Notes under the pieces: generated by a model
Seen by the model: the letters and a program-made list of their open reading frames with translations, nothing else
The model's database searches: none
What the model was told of the DNA's origin: nothing
In this document: piece after piece, positions 8,966 to 16,257 of the stretch
Numbering within the stretch: the stretch's first letter is position 1
Layout: each line of letters opens with the position of its first letter
Program-made: the position numbers and the translations under genes
From: Candidatus Wirthbacteria bacterium CG2_30_54_11
GTDB lineage: Bacteria > Patescibacteriota > CG2-30-54-11
Length of the DNA stretch: 53,596 bases
Direction of reading: 5' to 3'
Assembly: GCA_001873755.1 (NCBI GenBank)
Contig: MNZT01000052.1
Coordinates: 1-53,596 of the forward strand

Positions 8966-9292
8966 ATGACCAATCCTGACGAAACCACCCAGTTCAAAAA
9001 AGGCCTCCTGGAACTGGCCGTACTGAAACTCGTGGCCCAAAAACCGCTCTACGGCTACGACATCATCACCCAGCTGGAAAAAGCGGGTCTCCCGGTCGTG
9101 CAGGGGACGCTCTATCCGCTCCTCACCCGCCTGCGAAAAGACGAACTCGTGTCGTACTCCTGGGAGGAATCCCCGAAAGGACCCCCGAGAAAATACTATG
9201 AGATCACCCCCAAAGGGCAGCAATACCTGGACTCCCAGGTCCTGGAGTGGCAGAAGATCCAGAAAAGCATGAATATACTGTTTCAATCCTAG
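8966..9292 (+). CDS. PadR-family transcriptional repressor
   Basis: 108 residues, the size of short (subfamily 2) PadR proteins. It has the characteristic winged-helix sequence: KGLLELAVLKLVAQKPLYGY, QGTLYPLLTRLRKDELV, and the wing GPPRKYYEITPKG, then a C-terminal dimerisation helix. PadR proteins bind as dimers to palindromic operators. The nearest candidate is the 37-bp palindrome upstream of the operon. ATG at 8966 was chosen because GAGG lies eight bases upstream; GTG at 8960 is also in frame. The next gene starts 13 bases after the stop, and PadR followed by DUF1700/PspC/DUF4097 membrane proteins is a common arrangement. Confidence 0.92.
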   Translation: MTNPDETTQFKKGLLELAVLKLVAQKPLYGYDIITQLEKAGLPVVQGTLYPLLTRLRKDELVSYSWEESPKGPPRKYYEITPKGQQYLDSQVLEWQKIQKSMNILFQS

Positions 9293-9305
9293 CAAGGACC
9301 AAACC

Positions 9306-11198
9306 ATGACCGAGCAGAATTTCGATGCCGCCTTTGCCGAGATGAGCCTGACCCGCGAAGCGCGCAAGGTACTGAACGACTACCTCAAACGACTGGAGAC
9401 TGAGACCGCCTCTCTGAAAAAAGAGGAGCGGGACGAACTGGTGCGCGATATCCAGGAGCACCTGTACAACGCACTGGAGGCAAAGCTGAAAAAGAGCCGG
9501 TCCAAAAAGGACACGCTCGATGCCCAGATCGTCATGGAAGTACTCTCCGCCCTGGGGGAACCGACCGACTATCTGGAGTCTGCGCAAACCGCGGAGGGGA
9601 TCAAAGGCAGTGCTCCGGTCCGACGGATCCGCCGTGCCCGCGAAGGACGCATATTCGGCGGGGTAGCCATGGGTATGGCCAATTATTTCCGCATCGACGT
9701 GGTCATCGTACGGGTCATCATGATCGGGCTCGTCCTGACCGGTATCTCCGCCATCATCTACCCCGTCCTCTGGCTCGTCATCCCGGAAGAGACCGAAGGT
9801 GAAGCCGCTGTCTCCTCGACCACGCCTGAACCGACCGCCAAAAGACCCCGCTGGGTGCGGGGACTGATCAAGCTGGGCTGGAAGCTCCTCCTGGTGTTCG
9901 TAGCGCTCTGCTTTTACCTGCCGGTGCTCGCCGTCCTTTTGGGCCTGACACTCTCCTTCTTTGCCATACCGCTGGCCTGGCTTTTCCACCCCTCCAACTT
10001 CTGGGGCTTCAATACACTCGCCCTCCTGGGCTACCTCCTGCCGATCGTCTCGGTCTGTCTGGGCGCCATCTTCCTGACCCTCTTGCTCCTGTTCCTCAAT
10101 TTCATCTACCGGGTGCACTTCAAACGGTCCCTGCTGCGGGGTAACTCTCTGAAATATCTGGGAGGCGCGTCTCTCATCGCGATCTGTCTGGTCATCCTCT
10201 CCTCGGCCTATACCCTGGCCGGCAACTGGAGTCGCGGTTCCATCACCGAGACCCGTGTATTCCCTGCCGGGCAGGCGCTCGATATCGAGATCGTAAGTGA
10301 AGTCATCGCCGGCGACATCACCGTCACCGGCAGTGACACCGTGGAAGAAATAACCCTTACCGAAACCCGTAAAGCCAGGGGGTATTCCATCGACAATGCC
10401 CGCCGCAACGCCGGCTCTATCTCAACCACGCCATCCATGGACGGGGACAAGCTCACGCTTGCGACCTCCACCTCGAACACCTGGGTCAATCACAATGCCA
10501 CGGTCGAATACCGCCTGCTGGTACCGAGCACCATGTCCCTCTCACTTCACAACCCTATCGGCCGCACGATCATCGAAGATATCGATGCCTCGACCATAAC
10601 CGTAGACAATGAGATAGGTTCGCTGGAGGTAAAAGACAGCTGGGCAGATCAAGCGGACTTCCGGAACAACATGGGGATGATCGAGATCTCCAGATTTGCT
10701 CCCCCGGCCCTGCTGCTGCCGCTTTCAAGTACCATGGAACAGCTGACCGATGATATCGAACCGCCCCGGCCCACAGCACCTCTGACCTTCTTCACCATCT
10801 CCAACAATCTAGGGGCTATTCGGCTCGAAGCGGTCACGACTGACAGCGCCGTCATCTCCGGGGATATGGGCAGCCTCGAGATCGATACCTGTTCGTTCCG
10901 CGGAAACATTTCGAACAACATGGGTTCCATCTCGATCAGCGACCACACCGGCGCTCTGTCCATCAGCAATTCCATGGGTGCGGTAGACGCCTCCTTCCTC
11001 GCCCTGTACGACGGTGAGGAATACAAAGTAGATTCCAGCATGGGAAGTGTGGTCCTCGACCTCCCTCCCGGTCTGGACCCGGTCTTCGACATCTCCAGTA
11101 ATTTCGGCAGTGTTGATAGAAAATACCGCACCCAGCTCGGTGGACCCAGACCTCACTTCACCATCACCTCGGATATGGGGTCGGTAGAGATCAGGTAA
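9306..11198 (+). CDS. DUF1700-like / PspC / DUF4097 membrane sensor protein
   Basis: 630 residues. An N-terminal helical segment (about 10-95) resembles the DUF1700/HAAS helix module usually found beside PadR regulators. Then comes a PspC domain (about 100-160: RIRRAREGRIFGGVAMGMA, then the hydrophobic helix ending WLVIPEE). Three to four further membrane helices (about 180-310) follow, and an extracytoplasmic beta-helical DUF4097 region (about 320-630) with repeated NNMGS/SNNLGAI/SDMGSLEI/SSMGSVVL turns. The design fits an envelope-associated sensor or scaffold; PspC proteins take part in phage-shock-type responses. It is third in the CPBP-padR operon. Its stop overlaps the convergent MetA-like gene by 8 bases. 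Confidence 0.85.
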   Translation: MTEQNFDAAFAEMSLTREARKVLNDYLKRLETETASLKKEERDELVRDIQEHLYNALEAKLKKSRSKKDTLDAQIVMEVLSALGEPTDYLESAQTAEGIKGSAPVRRIRRAREGRIFGGVAMGMANYFRIDVVIVRVIMIGLVLTGISAIIYPVLWLVIPEETEGEAAVSSTTPEPTAKRPRWVRGLIKLGWKLLLVFVALCFYLPVLAVLLGLTLSFFAIPLAWLFHPSNFWGFNTLALLGYLLPIVSVCLGAIFLTLLLLFLNFIYRVHFKRSLLRGNSLKYLGGASLIAICLVILSSAYTLAGNWSRGSITETRVFPAGQALDIEIVSEVIAGDITVTGSDTVEEITLTETRKARGYSIDNARRNAGSISTTPSMDGDKLTLATSTSNTWVNHNATVEYRLLVPSTMSLSLHNPIGRTIIEDIDASTITVDNEIGSLEVKDSWADQADFRNNMGMIEISRFAPPALLLPLSSTMEQLTDDIEPPRPTAPLTFFTISNNLGAIRLEAVTTDSAVISGDMGSLEIDTCSFRGNISNNMGSISISDHTGALSISNSMGAVDASFLALYDGEEYKVDSSMGSVVLDLPPGLDPVFDISSNFGSVDRKYRTQLGGPRPHFTITSDMGSVEIR

Positions 11199-12138
11199 GG
11201 GTCGACTGCACAGCCGGCGCGAACCGCGAAAAAGCACCTGCATAAACGGGTGCTTTTTCTGACGCTGCCACCGTTCCTTTGACTCTCGCCAGCTCCCTGA
11301 CGAAATTGACAAAGAACTGCCGGCCTGGTCTGATCCAGGTATTTAGCGGCAAGTCCCGCTGATGTGCGACATCCTGATAATAGTGCTCCGGTTCGTAGTC
11401 GAGCGGCACTTCTCTGATCTGATCGCGCAGCCACTCCCGGTCGAGCGTCGCTGCTCCATATTCGAAATGACCGAGATTGAACAGTTCCCGGCCGCTTCGG
11501 CTGGCGAATATTGAGGTTCCCAGCACCTGCCCTTCCAGTGCCCGCAAGGTCTCCTCTGAAGTGAACAGAGGTACCAGGTCGCCGGATGAAAACAACGGCT
11601 GCAGTTTCTCTTCTCTCAGATACGCATGCCGGCTCTGACAGAGCGTGATCTCGGCATCGATCCCATCCGTGAAGACAGACGAGACATCGACCGCCTTTTG
11701 CAGCGGATAGACGCCTGCGATCTTCCGGGGAAAACAGTTCTCCTTGGTCAGTCCATAGAAATGGTACGCCGCCGCCAGTGCCGCCCAGCCGATATGGACC
11801 GTGCAGGCAACATGCTGCCGGGTATAGTCCATGATGTCCGCAAGCTCTGCCCAGTAATCGACCGCTTCGAACGCAAGGTGCTCAAGCGGAGCTCCGGTGA
11901 CGATCAGTCCGTCCAGATCAGTCCCGGCTTCCCAAAAAGACCGATACCGGCTGTTCACATACGCCGTATCGGTATGCCGACCAGACGGCCGGTGCGTCTC
12001 GACCGTGAGCCAAGTGATCTCGATGGCATGACTTACGCTGGGCAGGATCCCGAGGAGCTCTGTTTCGGTCTGCCACGTATCGGGCATGAGGTTCAGGACT
12101 CCGAGACGAAGCGGGTAGGTCAAATGGGCGGTAGCCAT
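11191..12138 (-). CDS. MetA-like protein (homoserine O-acyltransferase family) lacking the catalytic cysteine
   Basis: 315 residues, the family's usual length. MetA enzymes acylate homoserine for methionine synthesis through a Cys-His-Glu site in a glutamine-amidotransferase-like fold. Conserved parts are clear: LNLMPDTWQTETELLG, DGLIVTGAPLEHLAFE, DYWAEL, KIAGVYPL and the His-Glu motif GHFEYG. The nucleophile position, normally CWA or CWG in the HICWGAQA segment, reads HIGWAALAAA: Cys is replaced by Gly (GGC near 11810). The only nearby Cys is five residues earlier (ACTVHIG). It may be inactive, use another mechanism or do another reaction. ATG at 12138 has AAGGA upstream. Two Met-rich leader/terminator units precede it, which supports a methionine role. 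Confidence 0.85.
   Translation of the reverse strand: MATAHLTYPLRLGVLNLMPDTWQTETELLGILPSVSHAIEITWLTVETHRPSGRHTDTAYVNSRYRSFWEAGTDLDGLIVTGAPLEHLAFEAVDYWAELADIMDYTRQHVACTVHIGWAALAAAYHFYGLTKENCFPRKIAGVYPLQKAVDVSSVFTDGIDAEITLCQSRHAYLREEKLQPLFSSGDLVPLFTSEETLRALEGQVLGTSIFASRSGRELFNLGHFEYGAATLDREWLRDQIREVPLDYEPEHYYQDVAHQRDLPLNTWIRPGRQFFVNFVRELARVKGTVAASEKAPVYAGAFSRFAPAVQSTLT
11229..11258 (+). terminator. Terminator of the PadR/PspC operon, inside the convergent metA-like coding region
   Basis: Arms AAAAAGCACC (11229-11238) and GGTGCTTTTT (11249-11258) form a perfect 10-bp stem ending in five T. It follows the stop at 11198 by 30 bases and lies within the last codons of the minus-strand MetA-like gene. 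Being A/T flanked, it could also act in the other direction. Confidence 0.7.
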
Positions 12139-12154
12139 GTCTTTTCCTTTCCTG

Positions 12155-12188
12155 ATAAATAAAAAACCCACCTCGGAGGGAGATGGGT
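12155..12188 (-). terminator. Proximal attenuator terminator upstream of the metA-like gene
   Basis: On the minus strand, arms ACCCATCTC (12188-12180) and GAGGTGGGT (12174-12166, one G-U pair) enclose a 5-base loop and are followed by TTTTTTATTT. It lies 17-50 bases before the start codon, after the Met-rich leader peptide at 12218-12283. A competing pairing exists between the segment just after the leader stop (12216-12205) and 12186-12174, which would break this stem. Confidence 0.8.
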
Positions 12189-12217
12189 AGAGACAACACA
12201 CAGACCACTCCGTCCGC

Positions 12218-12283
12218 TCAGATACGCAGGTGCATCATGGGCATCATCATGAAACGGCAGGAGGAAGAGCCAGGGGACAGCAT
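12218..12283 (-). CDS. Proximal methionine-rich leader peptide (21 aa)
   Basis: Short ORF with ATG at 12283 and TGA at 12220-12218. Its C-terminal half reads MMMPMMHLRI, so five of its last ten residues are Met, six of 21 overall. GGA lies about nine bases upstream as a weak ribosome site. The position (35 bases before an intrinsic terminator, in front of a MetA-like gene) matches ribosome-mediated attenuation: stalling at Met codons when charged tRNA-Met is low would favour the antiterminator. The peptide itself need have no other job. The coding assignment rests on composition and context, not on homology. Confidence 0.72.
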   Translation of the reverse strand: MLSPGSSSCRFMMMPMMHLRI

Positions 12284-12302
12284 GGTCAATTCCGGAAATA
12301 AG

Positions 12303-12341
12303 AAATAAAAAAACCCGCCTGCTGTGGTCAGAGGCGGGTTT
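12303..12341 (-). terminator. Distal attenuator terminator
   Basis: A perfect 10-bp stem (AAACCCGCCT at 12341-12332 pairing with 12320-12311, 11-base loop) is followed on the minus strand by a long T tract with one A. It sits 21 bases after the stop of the distal Met-rich leader peptide. The segment covering the last leader codons (12374-12364) can pair with 12335-12325, overlapping the top of this stem, as an antiterminator would. Confidence 0.82.
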
Positions 12342-12361
12342 CGTGTATCAGCGAAAACGGT

Positions 12362-12436
12362 CTACCTCCGACCATGCCAAACCATATCCATCATCATGGA
12401 CATCATCAGGCGGACGGCGGCAGAGGTACGGATCAT
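12362..12436 (-). CDS. Distal methionine-rich leader peptide (24 aa)
   Basis: ATG at 12436, TAG at 12364-12362. It begins MIRTSAAVRL and then carries a run with six Met in eight residues (MMSMMMDM), before VWHGRR; seven of 24 residues are Met. A sigma-70-like promoter (12466-12494) would start transcription about 23 bases upstream, and an intrinsic terminator follows. It is the first of two such units in tandem before the MetA-like gene. The ribosome site is weak (GGTG). Assigned by composition, promoter and terminator context. Confidence 0.75.
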   Translation of the reverse strand: MIRTSAAVRLMMSMMMDMVWHGRR

Positions 12437-12465
12437 GAGTGGCACCGATTGAAGTAACTACCTAT

Positions 12466-12494
12466 ATTCTAAAGGGATACCGATTGATTGTCTA
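12466..12494 (-). promoter_or_regulatory. Promoter of the metA-like leader transcript
   Basis: On the minus strand TAGACA (12494-12489), exactly 17 bases, then TAGAAT (12471-12466), each 5 of 6 to consensus. It overlaps the 3' end of the ABC ATPase gene and would initiate near 12459, about 23 bases before the distal leader peptide. Confidence 0.65.
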
Positions 12495-13185
12495 TACGCT
12501 CTTCTCTCATTGCCCCCTGCCCGTGATCAATGGTTAGTTTTCCGTCTCTCATCTCTGCCACCCTGCCTGCATACTGTTTCACATACTCCGAATGCGTGAT
12601 CATGATGATGGTCTGACCATTCTCATTGAGCTTTTTCAAAAGCTGCATGATCTCCTCGCCCGACTTGCTGTCGAGATTCCCGGTCGGCTCGTCGGCGAGA
12701 AGAATCCGGGGCTTGTTGATCAGGGCCCTGACGAGTGAGACTCGCTGCTGCTCGCCGCCGGAAAGCAGACTGGGTAAATGGTTGATACGGGACTCCAGTC
12801 CGACCTGCGAGAGGAGCTCTTTGACCTGAGCTCTGTTCTCGCGGGTCCGCTTCACGAGCGCCGCCTCCACGTTCTGCGAAGCGGTCAGGGTCGGGATGAG
12901 ATTGAAGTTCTGGAACACGAACCCAAGCATGGCCGAACGAAGCTTCGCCAACTTGCTGTCGCTCTGGCGGGTAATGTCTTTCCCGTCCATAATGATCTCG
13001 CCGGAGGTCGGTCTGTCCAGAGCGCCCAGCAACTGGAGCATCGTGCTCTTGCCCGACCCGGACGGCCCTATGATCGCCCAGAAGTCGCCCTCGTTCACGG
13101 TGAAACTGACATCGTTGACCGCCTTGATCGTCGTGGTTCCTTGTTTGAATGTCTTCAGCAGATGGCTGATCTCGATAAGTGCCAT
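12469..13185 (-). CDS. ABC transporter ATP-binding protein (MacB/LolD-like)
   Basis: 238 residues. Walker A GPSGSGKST, signature LSGGEQQRVSLVRAL, Walker B ILLADEPTGNLDS and the H-loop ITHSE are all intact. Such ATPases pair with MacB/FtsX-type permeases in mechanotransmission export or lipoprotein/peptide transport; the substrate is unknown. The start at 13185 has AAGGA nine bases upstream. It lies nine bases after the permease gene, so the two form one operon in which the permease comes first. The metA-like leader promoter lies within its last codons. Confidence 0.95.
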   Translation of the reverse strand: MALIEISHLLKTFKQGTTTIKAVNDVSFTVNEGDFWAIIGPSGSGKSTMLQLLGALDRPTSGEIIMDGKDITRQSDSKLAKLRSAMLGFVFQNFNLIPTLTASQNVEAALVKRTRENRAQVKELLSQVGLESRINHLPSLLSGGEQQRVSLVRALINKPRILLADEPTGNLDSKSGEEIMQLLKKLNENGQTIIMITHSEYVKQYAGRVAEMRDGKLTIDHGQGAMREERIDNQSVSL

Positions 13186-13194
13186 GATCGTCCT

Positions 13195-14991
13195 TTATTC
13201 TAAATTACGTAATGCTTCCTGAGGACGCATCCGGGAGGCTTTCAGGGAGGCGAGCAGTCCGGCGAAAAGAGAGCCCACAATGGCGACCAGGGACCCGGTC
13301 ATCAGAGTGGCGAAGGCATACTTCACATTGAGCACTACGGTAGTCGTGACCTCGGTGGATGCAGTTTCGGTAGCCGCACCACCCGGGCCTCTGCCCATGA
13401 ATCGCCCGACCATACTGCCAAACGAGGAATTCAAAGACGCCACATCCGCGTTCAAGGTGATATTGGCATGATTGATACCATAAATAGCCAGCATGGACAG
13501 CCCGATCCCGGCAGCGGCACCCAGAATGCCAAGTACCAGATTTTCCATGAGGATCTGACGGACGATCTGAAAGTTGCTCCAGCCGAAGGCCTTCAGAGTG
13601 CCGATCTCGCGGACACGCTTGTTGACCGAGAGAATAGTAAGAAGGCTGACGATGACAAAGGCTGCGATGAGTACGATGAGGCTGATCACTCCGACGAACT
13701 TGTTCATGAGATTGGTGACGGAGGTCAGTGAACCGGACACCTGCTTGGCCGTATCGGCTGCCGACGTGACCGTAGCCCCGGTGAACAGTGACGTGAGAGA
13801 AGTCGTGCTGGCTTCAACATTGGCCGCGTCGGTGGATTTCACCAGAATGAGATTGACCCGGTCGGTCTTGCCGGCAAGCTCCTGAAGCAGAGAAAGCGGA
13901 ATATACACATCAGCCGTATTGGTATAGAGCTTGGGCTCAACGATACCAACGATAGTGAACACCCGACTGTTGACCGTGACCGTTCCCCCGACGACCAGAC
14001 TTTGTTTCTGGGCATACGACTGACTGATGATGGCTTCATCCGTGTACGTCGTGATCGTCACGATGGTCGGCTCGGCCGTCACCACCGCAGCATCAGCGGA
14101 TACCGTATCTGACTCTGTCGCAGTCGTTTCGTCAGTCGTTTCAGAGACCGACGCTGCACTCTCATCGGCAGAGGCTTCAGGCTCAACTGTCGTCACAGTC
14201 ACAGTCGGAGCACTGAAATAGTTGCCTTCAATGATCTGGTCGGGCAGGATCAATCCGATATCGGTCTTGGACGGATCCGCTCCGGCAATGGTATAGGAAG
14301 ATGTTTGTATATCGGTCGGAGGGATATCGACATTCTGGGTAATATCCTCTTCCGGCACCACATATTCCGAGGTCACTGTCCTGGAAGGTCTGGTGGCGGA
14401 CGTACCGGTAGAAAATTCTCCGAGAGGACCTCCTCTGCCGCCGGTCGCCGCCCTGTATGCTTCCATTGCGGCAATATCTGCATCAGAGAATTCTATGTCC
14501 TGGCTCATCTGGATCCGCTGACCCCCGATCCGGAAGGTCGCCGTGATGGTCGGTATCGTCCCTTCCTGATGGGTCACGCTCATGATGAGCCCGGTCGAAA
14601 AATCGGCCACGAGAGCCGGGTCCATCTTGTCAGCCTCACTGGTCAAGAACGTCAGATTGCCGCCGGCAGCGAACGTATCATTACTGAAGGGATCACCGGC
14701 CGCTCCCAGCGTGGAAAGATCGGTCATAATTCGATTGTCGGCGATCATTTCCTGCCGGGTCGCCTCATCCACCTGCTGCAGATTATCAACACTGACTGTC
14801 CGGGTCACGAGCATGTCAGTCCCGACATTAGCCAGAGGGTTCAGTACCTCCTCCTGGGAAGCCTGCAGACTGCTGGATACGGAAATGATGGAAATGATGA
14901 TGGCGCTCGCGATGGCAAGCCCGAGTGTGATGGTAATCGTCTTGCCCAGTCTCCTCGTGAGCTCGGCCTTCAGATAGCTGAGATAGAACAT
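13195..14991 (-). CDS. MacB-like ABC transporter permease with low-complexity insert
   Basis: About 598 residues. An N-terminal membrane helix (TITLGLAIASAIIISIISV), a large extracytoplasmic MacB_PCD-like domain, and a C-terminal FtsX domain with three helices and the typical KRVREIGTLKAFGWSNFQI and SLKASRMRPQEALRNLE. About 50 residues in the periplasmic part (near 280-330) are a Ser/Thr/Glu/Ala-rich low-complexity insert (for example EPEASADESAASVSETTDE), and a GRGPGGAATETAS loop precedes the penultimate helix region; both look like flexible linkers. ATG at 14991 (MFYLSYLKAEL) is preferred over 15006 because the GGGGG tract gives it a ribosome site. It is co-transcribed with the ATPase at 12469. 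Confidence 0.92.
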   Translation of the reverse strand: MFYLSYLKAELTRRLGKTITITLGLAIASAIIISIISVSSSLQASQEEVLNPLANVGTDMLVTRTVSVDNLQQVDEATRQEMIADNRIMTDLSTLGAAGDPFSNDTFAAGGNLTFLTSEADKMDPALVADFSTGLIMSVTHQEGTIPTITATFRIGGQRIQMSQDIEFSDADIAAMEAYRAATGGRGGPLGEFSTGTSATRPSRTVTSEYVVPEEDITQNVDIPPTDIQTSSYTIAGADPSKTDIGLILPDQIIEGNYFSAPTVTVTTVEPEASADESAASVSETTDETTATESDTVSADAAVVTAEPTIVTITTYTDEAIISQSYAQKQSLVVGGTVTVNSRVFTIVGIVEPKLYTNTADVYIPLSLLQELAGKTDRVNLILVKSTDAANVEASTTSLTSLFTGATVTSAADTAKQVSGSLTSVTNLMNKFVGVISLIVLIAAFVIVSLLTILSVNKRVREIGTLKAFGWSNFQIVRQILMENLVLGILGAAAGIGLSMLAIYGINHANITLNADVASLNSSFGSMVGRFMGRGPGGAATETASTEVTTTVVLNVKYAFATLMTGSLVAIVGSLFAGLLASLKASRMRPQEALRNLE

Positions 14992-15132
14992 GTGCCCCCG
15001 GTCCATAAAGAAATAAACTCAGCACCATCAACCACAGTCAGTATGGCAGAGGATTGTGGATGATTCGTGGAGGGGGAAGAAAATGGCCCACGATTTTTGC
15101 TTCGTTGATCCCGTGATCTTTTGATTATTTGC

Positions 15133-16221
15133 TCAGGTAAGGTAGGTATACAGCAGCTCACCCGGACGGCTGGAAGACAGGATTTTGGTTTTCAAGGCTT
15201 CGAAAGCTTTCGGGTCATCCTTCAAGGTCTCGAACTCCTCGATGATGCGGTCGGCGAGATCGTTGATCCTTTTGTGGCTCTTCTGCCAGTCTGCCCACAG
15301 ACCGTCGACCGTGATGGTCCTGCGGATAGAGGCAAAACTCTTCTTGATATACTCTGCATTTTCCGGCAGAAGATCTCTGGTATCGGTCTTCTTCTCGATA
15401 ACTTTGGCGATGGAGTCAAAATATTTCATGGCCTCTTTGGTCGACTTCCCCTTTTCGATCTTCTTTTCCAGGTAGTTGCGTACTGCCCAGAGAAAGAACA
15501 CCACGACCTCATGCCAGTTGCCGGAAAGCGCCAGGTCCTTTTTACTCTGGTCATTATCTGCGACCAGGGTGATGAGCTGGGCAAATTTCTGGGGGTCCTG
15601 GATGATGCTGTCCACCCAGGTGCCGGGCACCTTGCTTTCTTTGCCGTCAAAATTGTGCAGAAAATCAACCATGAGCTCCATATTGGCCTGGTCGAGTCCA
15701 ACCTCTCCTTCTTTCAGCACATCCTTGCCTGAGACGACCCGCTCTTCCTGTCCGACCTTGCGGTATTCGGCGAACTGGATGGAGAGACAGGGAAAGGCAA
15801 GCGCCATGGCTTCCTGGACCGCAACCTCGACATCATCTATCCTCTCCAGCGTGACCGTGAGAAAAAGAAAGAACTTCTTCACTTCGTCGAGTGAGAGTCC
15901 TTTTTTGACCTGAATGCTGCCTATTTTCAGCCGCAGGATGTTCTCCAGCAGCTTCTGCAGCACGATCGACTTAGGGACGAATTTCACCCCGTTCACGTAG
16001 AGCGACCCCTTGATCTCCTCGATGGTGAGAGATTCGTGGGTGGTGAGAAATACGGTCAACTGGTCGAACCACTCTTTGATCTTGGACTCGATGAGCGGAT
16101 GGTCGATACTGTCCGGCTTGCGGTAGTAGTGCGCCATGTTGAGGGTCAGACTGAGCTGCCAGAGGATCGAGCGAAAGACCTCCTGCTCGGCTATTTTTTC
16201 CCTGGAGGGGTAAGTGTCCAT
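15133..16221 (-). CDS. Conserved-type hypothetical protein, helical, cytoplasmic
   Basis: 362 residues with no signal peptide or membrane helix. I do not recognise the family. It is mostly alpha-helical and charged (for example KKIEKGKSTKEAMKYFDSI, IIEEFETLKDDPKAFEALK). The segment TIEEIKGSLYVNGVKF resembles a short beta element seen in some HD-GYP- or HEAT-associated bacterial signalling proteins, but this is weak. Start ATG at 16221 has only a poor ribosome site (GGAATAC). The membrane protein gene at 16258-17058 lies 36 bases upstream in the same direction, so they are probably one operon. Confidence 0.8.
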   Translation of the reverse strand: MDTYPSREKIAEQEVFRSILWQLSLTLNMAHYYRKPDSIDHPLIESKIKEWFDQLTVFLTTHESLTIEEIKGSLYVNGVKFVPKSIVLQKLLENILRLKIGSIQVKKGLSLDEVKKFFLFLTVTLERIDDVEVAVQEAMALAFPCLSIQFAEYRKVGQEERVVSGKDVLKEGEVGLDQANMELMVDFLHNFDGKESKVPGTWVDSIIQDPQKFAQLITLVADNDQSKKDLALSGNWHEVVVFFLWAVRNYLEKKIEKGKSTKEAMKYFDSIAKVIEKKTDTRDLLPENAEYIKKSFASIRRTITVDGLWADWQKSHKRINDLADRIIEEFETLKDDPKAFEALKTKILSSSRPGELLYTYLT

Positions 16222-16257
16222 ACCAATGTATTCCGTGGGTGAAAAATCTCGGCACGA

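Noticed and set aside
9204..10118. A 304-codon minus ORF opposite the PadR/PspC genes
   Set aside because: Asp/Glu/Gly-rich mirror of a well-supported plus gene with clear domains.
12469..12494. SAM riboswitch or T-box upstream of the metA-like gene
   Set aside because: No conserved riboswitch core or T-box sequence could be found; Met-rich ORFs and alternative stems explain the leader better.
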